From: Streptomyces sp. SAT1 | Lineage (GTDB): Bacteria; Actinomycetota; Actinomycetes; Streptomycetales; Streptomycetaceae | Assembly (NCBI RefSeq): GCF_001654495.1 | Contig: NZ_CP015849.1 | Location: 6,799,001 to 6,863,000 of the forward strand | Direction: 5' to 3' | Length of the DNA stretch: 64,000 nucleotides | In this document: one piece after another, positions 57,797-64,000 of the stretch | Numbering within the stretch: position 1 is the stretch's first letter | Layout: each line of letters opens with the position of its first letter | Notes under the pieces: model-generated | Databases searched by the model: none | What the model was told of the DNA's origin: nothing | Seen by the model: only the letters and a program-made list of their open reading frames with translations | Made by a program: the position numbers and the translations under genes

Positions 57797-57922
57797 ATGA
57801 CCACCGTGACCGACGGACAGCCCACGAGCCGCGAGGAGAGTCCGGCCGGGGCCGGTGGCGCGCGCCGGACCGGCGACGGTGGCGCGGGCCGCGCCACGAC
57901 GGGGTGCCGGGAGGCCCGATGA
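57797..57922 (+). CDS. Possible 41-residue small protein
   Basis: ATG 57797 opens a 41-codon frame (MTTVTDGQPTSREESPAGAG...) ending in a TGA that overlaps the ATG of the ATP-binding protein gene (ATGA). GAGGCGAGAG lies 10-14 bases before the start. Composition is Gly/Arg/Thr-rich and disordered, without family resemblance. Translational coupling to the next gene is the main argument. Confidence 0.35.
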   Translation: MTTVTDGQPTSREESPAGAGGARRTGDGGAGRATTGCREAR

Positions 57923-58428
57923 CCGGATCCAGGGCACCGCACGGCGGTCTCCCGCACGCACCGGCGCAGCCGCTGGAGGAGCCCCCGGCCGCCGCCCGCG
58001 TCCCGGACCGGGCGGTCGAACCGCCCCGGCTGCGCTCCACCGTGCCCGCCGACCCTTCCTGGGCCTCCGCGGTACGGCGTCTGGTCACCCAGCACCTCGC
58101 CCGGCTGCGGCTCACCGCCGACCAGTGCGACAGCGCGGTCCTCGCCACGGACGAGCTGTTCGCCAACGCGGTCAGCCACGCGAGCAGCGGCCCGCGCGAC
58201 ACCGTCACCCTCACCATCGAACGCACCGCCCGCACCCTGCGGGTGACGGTGGCCGACCGGTCGCCCGTGCTGCCCCGGCGCCGCGCGGCCGACGCCGCCG
58301 ACGAGTCGGGGCGCGGGCTGGCCATCGTGGCCGCCCTCGCCGACGACTGGGGCCTGGCGCCCCCGGAACCCGGCAACCGCGGCAAGCGGGTCTGGTTCAC
58401 GCTGTCCCTGCGGGGTGCCGCGTCATGA
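57919..58428 (+). CDS. ATP-binding anti-sigma-type protein (HATPase, RsbW-like)
   Basis: 169-residue GHKL ATPase of the RsbW/SpoIIAB-like group. N-box DELFANAVSHASS; G1 box ADESGRGLAIVAALADDWG. The 40-residue N-terminal part is Pro-rich and variable. GGGAGG five bases upstream supports the ATG at 57919. Divergent from the XRE/DUF397 pair: regulator, DUF397 and ATP-binding protein together match the WhiJ/AbaA-type locus organisation. It may bind a sigma factor or anti-anti-sigma partner. Confidence 0.85.
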   Translation: MTGSRAPHGGLPHAPAQPLEEPPAAARVPDRAVEPPRLRSTVPADPSWASAVRRLVTQHLARLRLTADQCDSAVLATDELFANAVSHASSGPRDTVTLTIERTARTLRVTVADRSPVLPRRRAADAADESGRGLAIVAALADDWGLAPPEPGNRGKRVWFTLSLRGAAS

Positions 58429-59444
58429 CGGACCACCCGGCACAGGCGCACGCGGGCACGGACACCGTGGCACGCGCCGCCGTCCCGGCGCCGGGCGGCG
58501 ACCGGGCGTACGCACCCCCGCCGCCCCGCGCACCGGAGCCCGGCACCGCCGCCCCGGACGGGCCGGCGGCCGACGCGACGGCCGGGGAGACGGTGCCCGG
58601 GGCGGCGCAGGCGGCCCCGGAAGGGCGCCTGTGGCAGGCGCTGACGGCGATGTACGCGGCGGACACCGCGGCGGCCCGCGCCCCCCGCACCGGCACGGGC
58701 GCGGGCACTGGTGACGCCGGCGACGGCCGCCCCGGCGACCGTCGTACCGCAGCGCTGCCGGACGGGCGGCTGCGGCGCGCCCTGTCGGCGCTGTACGCGG
58801 CGGACCCCGCGACGGCCCCCGCGACGGCCGACGTTCCGGCCGACGCCCTCGGCGCCGAAGCCGCCCGGGGGAACGCCGGGGAGTCCGGGCGGCCCGTGCC
58901 GGACGCCGTGCCGGGGGAGCGGGACGAGCCCGGCGAGACCGCCACCGCGCCCTTCACCGCGGCGGTGGTCCAGGACCTGCTGTGCCGGGCCGAGCGCGAC
59001 CGGCGGCTGACGCGTGAGGCGGGCGCCGCGCCCACACCGCAGCGCAGGCGCGGCGTCGTCGAGTGCCACCGGGACAACGCGGACGCCCTCGCGGGGATCG
59101 TCGGCCGGCACGGCTGGCCGGCCGCCGCCGCCGTGGGCGCCGAGGCGTCGACCGCGGCGCTGATGATCCTGCTGCACGCGCCCCGGCTGGACCTGCGGCT
59201 GCGCTGCCGGGACCTGATCGCGCAGGCCACGGCCGACGGCCGCACCCCGGCCGTCCACCTCGCCTACATCGCCGACCACTGCGCCGTGGAACTGGGCGAA
59301 CCGCAGTTCTACGGGACGCGGATCGATCCGGTGACCCTGCGTCCGTACCCGGTCCGGCTGCCCGAGACCCTCGACGAGCGCCGCCAGGACGTCGGCCTTG
59401 GCCCGATGGAGGAGCAGATGCGGGCGCTGCGGCTGCGCGGCTGA
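58425..59444 (+). CDS. DUF6624-like protein with duplicated N-terminal motif
   Basis: 339-residue protein. The C-terminal 130 residues resemble DUF6624: DNADALAGIVGRHGWPAAAAVG, LMILLHAPRLDLRLRCRDLI and the YGT motif in HCAVELGEPQFYGTRIDP. The N-terminal half is Ala/Pro-rich and carries the same 20-residue unit twice: EGRLWQALTAMYAADTAAA (66-84) and DGRLRRALSALYAADPATA (113-131). The ATG overlaps the stop of the ATP-binding protein gene (ATGA), so it belongs to the same operon. Function unknown. Confidence 0.75.
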   Translation: MTDHPAQAHAGTDTVARAAVPAPGGDRAYAPPPPRAPEPGTAAPDGPAADATAGETVPGAAQAAPEGRLWQALTAMYAADTAAARAPRTGTGAGTGDAGDGRPGDRRTAALPDGRLRRALSALYAADPATAPATADVPADALGAEAARGNAGESGRPVPDAVPGERDEPGETATAPFTAAVVQDLLCRAERDRRLTREAGAAPTPQRRRGVVECHRDNADALAGIVGRHGWPAAAAVGAEASTAALMILLHAPRLDLRLRCRDLIAQATADGRTPAVHLAYIADHCAVELGEPQFYGTRIDPVTLRPYPVRLPETLDERRQDVGLGPMEEQMRALRLRG

Positions 59445-59686
59445 ACCGGCGCCGCGACCGGGGGACAGGGCGGCCCGATCGGGTCACGGGCAAGCGGCCC
59501 TGGCCGACGGGACTTCCGCAGGTCGGCGGGGTTTCGCGGGCCCGTACGGAGGTACCCGCGCCTCGGCCCGGCGGCGGACGGAGACCTTGAAGGCCGACGG
59601 ACCGACGGAGCGAAGAGGTCCGCGGCCGCCGGGTGACGCGCGGACCGTTACGCGCAGGCCGGAGAAGCCGGAGAAGGGAGCACACC

Positions 59687-59869
59687 GTGACCGCACACCG
59701 CCCGCCCGTCCCCCGGGACATGCCGGACCAGCAGGCCCAGGCGGACGAGGACCCCTGGGAGACGGCGCACACCGCGGCGGGCCCAGGGCAGCCCCGGCGC
59801 GAGCCCCCCGCGGACGAGGTCCCCACGTCGGACGAGGAACACCCCGGCCCGGACGAGCCGCCCGCCTGA
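59687..59869 (+). CDS. Small acidic, proline-rich protein
   Basis: 60-residue hydrophilic protein (MPDQQAQADEDPWETAHTAA, DEVPTSDEEHPGPDEPP) with no predicted fold or membrane segment; probably disordered. GTG start chosen from the GGGAG SD seven bases upstream. Similar small acidic proteins are common in Streptomyces and have no known role. It stands alone between a DUF6624-like gene and a converging epimerase. Confidence 0.55.
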   Translation: MTAHRPPVPRDMPDQQAQADEDPWETAHTAAGPGQPRREPPADEVPTSDEEHPGPDEPPA

Positions 59870-60010
59870 CCCCTGCCCCACGGCCCCCTGACACACGGTG
59901 ACACACGGTTGGCACGGTCCTGAGCCCGTGTCCCCGGCCCCGGCCGACCCCGGCCGACCGGGGGCGGACCGGCCGGCCGGGGGCGGACCGCCGAGTCCGG
60001 TCGTCCGGGC

Positions 60011-61039
60011 TCATCCGACCTTGCGCCCCCGCAGGGGTTCGGTGTCCGCGCCCTCGCCGCGCCGCAACCCGCGCAGGAACTCCTGGATCACCTCGATCGC
60101 CGTGTAGCGGGGGTGCCAGTCCAGTTCGGTGTGCGCCCGGGTGCAGTCCATCAGGGGCAGCCGCAGCACCGCGTCGAACAGGTGCGGGGACGCGGGCAGC
60201 AGATGCAGCCCCCAGGCCGCCGCGATGGCCGAGCGGGCGGCGGTGCGCGGCAGACGCACGGGCCGCAGGCCCAGCATCTCGGCGAGCACCTTCGCGTCCA
60301 GCGGCGGATCGGCGGCCAGGTTGAAGGCGCCGCTCACCTCGCGGTGCAGCGCCAGCTGGTAGGCGCGGGCCGCGTCGTCGGTGTGCAGGGCCTGCACCCG
60401 CAGCCCGGGGACGTCGGGCAGGAACGGCAGCAGTTCGGGCCGCGCCACGGGACCCGGCAGGAACCGCCCGCCGAAGATCCGCCGCTGCTCGCTCGCGGAC
60501 TCGGCCTTGAACAGGAACCCCGGGCGCATCCGCACCACCCGCACATCGGGGTGGTCCCGTTCGAAGGTGTCGAGGGACCGTTCCAGATACGCCTTCTCCC
60601 GGGTGTACGCGGCGTCCGGCCAGCCGTGGGTCGGCCAGGACTCGTCCACGGCGCGGTCCTTGGGACCCGGCGAGTACGCGCCGACCGAGGAGGCGTGCAC
60701 CAGCACCGGCACCCGGGCGGCGGCCACCGCCTCCTGGACCCGGATCCCGCCGAGGACGTTGGTGCGCCAGGTCGTCGCCGGATCGTGCGTCGGCTGGAAC
60801 GCCCAGGCGAGGTGGATCACGGCGTCGGCGCCCTCGAACTGCTCGGCCAGCGGCGCCTGCTCGGAGGAGATGTCCACCCGCGCCCACTCCGTCCTCGGCG
60901 GCGACCACCGCGGGATCCTGCGGGCCAGGCCCCGTACGGAGGCGACCTCCGGATCCTCGGAGAGCAGACGGACCACGCTGGTACCGGCATTGCCGGTGGC
61001 GCCCGTGACGACGACCCTGCTGCCCGACACGCTGCTCAC
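60011..61039 (-). CDS. NAD-dependent epimerase/dehydratase (extended SDR)
   Basis: 342-residue extended SDR. Rossmann motif VVVTGATGNAGTSVVRLL at the N-terminus, then VIHLAWAFQPTHDP, NVLGGIRVQEAVAAARVPVLVHASSVGAY and the YTREK catalytic Tyr/Lys. HTDDAARAYQLALHRE is typical of the C-terminal substrate domain. GTG at 61039 chosen: GAAGGAG six bases upstream, and it starts just before the cofactor loop. The longer upstream frame crosses a G-rich repeat and lacks coding character. Substrate probably a nucleotide sugar or lactone; unknown. Confidence 0.85.
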   Translation of the reverse strand: MSSVSGSRVVVTGATGNAGTSVVRLLSEDPEVASVRGLARRIPRWSPPRTEWARVDISSEQAPLAEQFEGADAVIHLAWAFQPTHDPATTWRTNVLGGIRVQEAVAAARVPVLVHASSVGAYSPGPKDRAVDESWPTHGWPDAAYTREKAYLERSLDTFERDHPDVRVVRMRPGFLFKAESASEQRRIFGGRFLPGPVARPELLPFLPDVPGLRVQALHTDDAARAYQLALHREVSGAFNLAADPPLDAKVLAEMLGLRPVRLPRTAARSAIAAAWGLHLLPASPHLFDAVLRLPLMDCTRAHTELDWHPRYTAIEVIQEFLRGLRRGEGADTEPLRGRKVG

Positions 61040-61147
61040 GTTCGGCTCCTTCCGGAAGACGGTCGAGTGCGGGGCACGAGTACCCGGTCCCCGGCCGTCG
61101 ACCCGCGCGCCCCGCGCCCGCCCGTGCGCACGCCCCCGCGGGGCCTC

Positions 61148-61209
61148 TCCCGTCCCGTTCCCTCCCGTTTCCTCCCGTTCCCGTCCCGTTCCCGCCTCGG
61201 TCCCGCCCG
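61148..61209 (-). other. G-quadruplex-capable repeat (GGGA-type) on the minus strand
   Basis: On the plus strand this is a run of about ten CCC tracts separated by one to eight bases (TCCCGTCCCGTTCCCTCCCG, then further CTCCCG/TTCCCG units). The minus strand therefore carries at least eight closely spaced GGG tracts. It lies 110-170 bases upstream of the epimerase start, in its probable leader or promoter. Confidence 0.7.
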
Positions 61210-61313
61210 GCATGACCTCCGACGTCATCGACCCGCGCCCGCCGCGCCGCGACCATGGACAGCGGACGACATCACGTCACCGCACAGCCCGCACCGCACT
61301 CCGGGAGGTCCCC

Positions 61314-62147
61314 ATGCCGTACGTCACGAGCCCCGCCGACGGCACCCGTCTGCACTACGTCGACCACGGTCCGGTGGACGGGCCCGTGGTGGTCTTCGTC
61401 AACGGCGCCTACTTCGGGACCGGCATGTGGGAGTTCCAGACGCTGCCGCTGGCGGGTGAGGGGGTGCGCTGCGTCGGGCTGGACCGGCGGGGCCACGGCC
61501 GTTCGGACGACGTGTGGGACGGCTACGACCTGGACACCCTGGCCGACGACCTGTACGGCCTCCTCGACCACCTGGACCTGCGCGAGGTCACCTTCGTGGG
61601 GCACTCGCTGGGCAGTGCGGAGATCGTGCGCTGCCTGACCCGGCACGGCACGGACCGCGTCGCGCGGGTCGCCTTCGTCGCGGGCATCGCGCCGGGCGTG
61701 GTCCGCACGGCCGACCACCCGGAGGGCTGGGACCCGGAGGTGATGCGCGCCGGCCGCGCGGTGTTCCGCAAGGACCGGGCGGCCTTCTACGAGGACGGGG
61801 CCGGCCCGTACTTCGCGCTCGACGTGACCGGCAACGAGGTGTCGCCGCACTACGTCCGGCACGTCGTCGACCAGGCCCTGGCCTGCACCCCCCGCGCGGC
61901 GGACGCCGTCAACGAGCTGGTCGCCACGGTGGATCTCGCCCAGGAACTGCCCAAGCTCGGCCTGCCGCTGCTCGTCGTGCACGGCACCCACGACACGTCC
62001 GCCCCGCTGGAGGGGACCGGCCGCCGGACCGCCGCCCTGGTACCGGGCAGTGTGCTCAAGGAGTACGAGGGCGGCGGCCACGGGCTGTACGTCACCCACG
62101 CGGACCGGCTCAACGCGGACCTGCGGGCGTTCCTCGCGACGTCCTGA
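61314..62147 (+). CDS. Alpha/beta hydrolase (haloperoxidase/esterase-like)
   Basis: 277-residue alpha/beta hydrolase. FVNGAYFGTGMWEFQTLPL is the oxyanion region, VGLDRRGHGRSD follows, nucleophile elbow VGHSLGS (Ser about 101), VVHGTHDTSAPLE places the acid, and GGGHGLYVTHADRL the catalytic His. Similar to non-heme chloroperoxidase-type esterases. GGGAGG SD six bases before the ATG. A strong hairpin follows its stop. Substrate unknown. Confidence 0.88.
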   Translation: MPYVTSPADGTRLHYVDHGPVDGPVVVFVNGAYFGTGMWEFQTLPLAGEGVRCVGLDRRGHGRSDDVWDGYDLDTLADDLYGLLDHLDLREVTFVGHSLGSAEIVRCLTRHGTDRVARVAFVAGIAPGVVRTADHPEGWDPEVMRAGRAVFRKDRAAFYEDGAGPYFALDVTGNEVSPHYVRHVVDQALACTPRAADAVNELVATVDLAQELPKLGLPLLVVHGTHDTSAPLEGTGRRTAALVPGSVLKEYEGGGHGLYVTHADRLNADLRAFLATS

Positions 62148-62170
62148 GCGGGCCGGGCCGGGCGGTGCGC

Positions 62171-62203
62171 CGGCGGGGCCGGGCCCTTCGCCCGGCCCCG
62201 CCG
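62171..62203. terminator. Strong bidirectional terminator hairpin
   Basis: Perfect 14-bp arms CGGCGGGGCCGGGC (62171-62184) and GCCCGGCCCCGCCG (62190-62203) with a 5-nt loop, between the hydrolase (plus) and the SDR (minus), which converge here. Confidence 0.75.
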
Positions 62204-62213
62204 CCGTACGGCC

Positions 62214-63188
62214 TCAGGCGCGGTCCGCGAACGCGTCCACCCCCGTCAGCTCCGCCGACAGCGCCCACAGCCGGGCCGCCTGGCCCGGGTCGGTGGCCCA
62301 GGGCTTGACCCCGCCGCTGTGCATGCCCTCGTCGGGCACCGGCTCGGCGATGTCGCAGTCCTCCAGATAGACACCGCCGAGTCCGTCAAGACGGGGCGAG
62401 GTCGCGGCCCAGACCTGGGTCGCCGCGCCCTGCTGCGGGGTCTTGAATCCCCGGGGGTTCAGCGGGACGCCGTTCTCGTCGACCCAGCCGCGCTCGATCA
62501 TCTCCTCGCGGGTCAGATGGCGCTGGAGCGGGGTCATGATGGCGCCCGGGTGGAGGGCGAAGGCGCGCACCCCGCGGTCCCGGGCCAGCCGGTCCAGATG
62601 CACGGCGAACAGGACGTTGGCGGTCTTGGCCTGGCCGTAGGCCGCCCATTTGTCGTAGCCCTCGCGCCAGTGGACGTCGTCCCAGCGGATCGGGGAGAAG
62701 TGGTGGCCGCGCGAGGAGACCGAGACGACCCGGGCACCGCCCGGCTCGATGGCCGGCCAGAGGCGGTTGACCAGGGCGAAGTGGCCGAGGTGGTTGGTGG
62801 CGAACTGCGCCTCCCAACCGGGTCCGACCCGGGTCTCGGGGCAGGCCATGACACCGGCGCTGTCGATGACGAGGTCGACGGTGCGGCCGGAGGCCAGGAA
62901 GCGTCCGGCGAAGTCCCGGACGCTGTCCAGGTCGGCGAGGTCGAGCGTGTCGGTCTCGGTGCCCTCGATGCCGTGCAGCGCCTCGCGGGCGGTCGCGGGA
63001 CGGCGGGCGGGGACGACCACGCGAGCGCCCGCCGCGGCCAGCGCCCGGGTGGTCTCCAGACCGATGCCGGAGTATCCGCCGGTGACGATCGCCAGCTTTC
63101 CGGTGAGGTCGATGCCGCTGAGGACGTCGGCGGCGGTGCCGGCCGCCCCGAAGCCCGAACCGATCTTGTGCTGTGGCGTGGTGGTCAT
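62214..63188 (-). CDS. Short-chain dehydrogenase (retinol-dehydrogenase-like SDR)
   Basis: 324-residue SDR of the WWOX/RDH-like type. VTGGYSGIGLETTRAL cofactor motif, DSAGVMACPE, NHLGHFALVNRL, VSVSSRGHHFSPI with catalytic Ser, and YGQAKTANVLFAV with Tyr/Lys. C-terminal half has the LHPGAIMTPLQRHL and PQQGAATQVWAATSP motifs of this subfamily. ATG 63188 lies seven bases after a -10 (TAGCGT), so the message is probably leaderless; no SD is present. Controlled by a MerR-type promoter. Substrate unknown. Confidence 0.9.
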   Translation of the reverse strand: MTTTPQHKIGSGFGAAGTAADVLSGIDLTGKLAIVTGGYSGIGLETTRALAAAGARVVVPARRPATAREALHGIEGTETDTLDLADLDSVRDFAGRFLASGRTVDLVIDSAGVMACPETRVGPGWEAQFATNHLGHFALVNRLWPAIEPGGARVVSVSSRGHHFSPIRWDDVHWREGYDKWAAYGQAKTANVLFAVHLDRLARDRGVRAFALHPGAIMTPLQRHLTREEMIERGWVDENGVPLNPRGFKTPQQGAATQVWAATSPRLDGLGGVYLEDCDIAEPVPDEGMHSGGVKPWATDPGQAARLWALSAELTGVDAFADRA

Positions 63189-63334
63189 GCCCGGAACGCT
63201 ACGGATTGGAGCGCTCTCCAAGTCAAGCGCGCACACCGGACACCGGCACCGGGGGCTGGGGAAGGAGCGAAAAAAGGGAAGCCCCGGCCGGACGGGGGAA
63301 TCACGGCCGGGGCGGTCCTGGTGTGGGCACGCAT
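63185..63334 (-). CDS. Possible 49-residue upstream ORF
   Basis: ATG 63334 with GAGAGG nine bases upstream opens MRAHTRTAPAVIPPSGRG..., whose TGA overlaps the SDR ATG (ATGA). The frame runs through an intrinsic terminator, its T-run coding for Phe-Pro-Phe-Phe, and through the MerR-type promoter. That makes a real protein unlikely unless read-through occurs; listed because of the SD and the exact overlap. Confidence 0.25.
   Translation of the reverse strand: MRAHTRTAPAVIPPSGRGFPFFAPSPAPGAGVRCARLTWRALQSVAFRA
63196..63226 (-). promoter_or_regulatory. MerR-type promoter of the SDR gene
   Basis: On the minus strand: -35 TTGACT (63226-63221), 19-bp spacer, -10 TAGCGT (63201-63196), then seven bases to the ATG. 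The spacer holds the inverted repeat TTGGAG-AGCG-CTCCAA (63206-63211, 63216-63221). A long 19-bp spacer filled by a dyad is the defining layout of MerR-activated promoters. Confidence 0.7.
63270..63313 (-). terminator. Intrinsic terminator on the minus strand
   Basis: Perfect 10-bp arms GCCCCGGCCG (63281-63290) and CGGCCGGGGC (63304-63313), 13-nt loop. On the minus strand the stem is followed by TTCCC and six T (complement of 63270-63275). A classical Rho-independent terminator, uncommon at this GC. It ends a transcript coming from the right. Confidence 0.8.
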
Positions 63335-63500
63335 GGCGGTCGCCTCTCGGCGAGACGCTCCACAGGGCTTCAGCCGAACGATCGTCCCTGTGGGCAATAG
63401 GTGAGGCCCGGGGACACCGTCCCATCCGCACCCACGCCTGGTTCAACGGGCCAAGGGGGTCCGGTGTTCCGGTCTCTGCCTCGTTTTGCGGTGATCCGGG

Positions 63501-64000
63501 TCACTCCGCAGGGGTACGCGGTGCTGTACCCGGTACCGGGGCGCCGGAGGCGGCGCCGGGCACGGTCTCCGCCCACAGGCTCTCCGCCTGGAGCAGCAGC
63601 GACCCCAGCACCGTGACCGGGGCCGCCGCCCGCCCCGCCTGCTCGCGCAGCCCGTCCTGCAACCGCCGGTGCAGCGCGCGCCGGTCCTCCTCGGCCCGCC
63701 CGCCGTCCGGGTACGCGCCCGGGTCGGCGGGGCGCTCACCGCGCAGCCGGGCACCCTCCGCGTGGCACGCCCCGGCGACCAGCTCCAGCAGACCGGCGTA
63801 CGTCCGCAGCACCCCGGGCTCCGGAGCCGCGGGCGCCCGGTTCTCGTCGGCCGCGACCGCGAGCGTCCGGGTGAGCGCCCGTACGTGCCCGGTGACCCTG
63901 CTCCAGCGGTCGTCCTCCGTCTCGGGCGGCACCGGCGCGGGCGGCCTGCGCAGCGCGCGCAGCGGACCGGCGGTCAGCCGCAGGCTCTCCCGGCTCCAGC
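63501..64000 (-). CDS. Protein of unknown function, N-terminal part outside window
   Basis: The frame is open from the right edge (first visible residues WSRESLRLTAGPLRALRRPP) to a stop at 63501; at least 166 residues. It is helical and Ala/Arg/Leu-rich (RTYAGLLELVAGACHAEGARLRG, RRALHRRLQDGLREQAGRAA). A GTG at 63932 could be a start but the frame continues upstream with the same character, so a larger protein is more likely. Resembles the soluble helical tail of FUSC-type membrane proteins, but that is weak. Family not recognised. Confidence 0.55.
   Translation of the reverse strand, partial: WSRESLRLTAGPLRALRRPPAPVPPETEDDRWSRVTGHVRALTRTLAVAADENRAPAAPEPGVLRTYAGLLELVAGACHAEGARLRGERPADPGAYPDGGRAEEDRRALHRRLQDGLREQAGRAAAPVTVLGSLLLQAESLWAETVPGAASGAPVPGTAPRTPAE

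Larger units (their letters stand above)
63189..63500. other. 312-bp intergenic regulatory region
   Basis: Holds the MerR-type SDR promoter and an intrinsic terminator, both listed separately, and about 190 bases (63314-63500) with no recognised gene. Confidence 0.6.

Overview
This window is very GC-rich DNA with the gene density, strong G/C third-position bias, GTG starts and stop/start overlaps (ATGA/GTGA) of a Streptomyces chromosome. Family content agrees: a DUF397/XRE/ATP-binding trio, a DUF574-type methyltransferase, an ECF41 sigma factor and DmdR/IdeR-type iron boxes. No tRNA, rRNA, CRISPR array, insertion sequence or phage gene was seen.

Region 1 (about 0.6-18.4 kb) is a complete catecholate siderophore locus. 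On the minus strand run fepB-like, entA, entC, entE, a free-standing isochorismatase (EntB N-half), a free-standing aryl carrier protein (EntB C-half), a single-module C-A-T-TE synthetase (EntF) and a PPTase. The divergent plus-strand arm carries two FecCD permeases and an ATPase. A Fes/IroE-like esterase and a secreted YncE-like propeller protein sit to the left. The ten A-domain specificity residues of the synthetase read DVWHFSLVDK, identical to the serine code of E. coli EntF. The predicted product is therefore enterobactin (cyclic tri-DHB-serine) rather than bacillibactin or griseobactin. Iron boxes at 1764-1782, 1852-1870 and 14401-14419 tie esterase, propeller, biosynthesis and uptake to one iron-responsive switch; a fourth box at 47736 precedes a DUF2470 gene.

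Region 2 (18.4-23 kb): a CtaG-like membrane protein behind a 9-bp tandem repeat, then a TetR gene divergent from an FtsX-type ABC transporter, with two identical palindromic operators between them.

Region 3 (23-31 kb) is a tight plus-strand cluster: a large FAD/Fe-S 2-hydroxyacid dehydrogenase, a pyruvate-oxidase-like ThDP enzyme, a possible 26-codon gene, a GH15 glycosidase, an SDR and an ANTAR-only protein. Region 4 (31-41 kb): MarR, a second FtsX-type ABC transporter, an OpuC-type osmoprotectant transporter whose ATPase is on the opposite strand, and lutABC for lactate oxidation.

Region 5 (41-64 kb) is mixed: a peptidase, ECF41, a YkgJ-like/pentapeptide fusion, P450 with TetR, an iron-boxed DUF2470 gene, a lactonase, a FUSC exporter, an FBP protein, a ROK regulator, a WhiJ/AbaA-type locus, an epimerase, a hydrolase and an SDR with a MerR-type promoter. 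Three genes here (about 43.71, 53.07 and 56.89 kb) each carry a single-base deletion in a G/C run, so they are either real pseudogenes or assembly errors. All statements come from reading the sequence; no database search was run.
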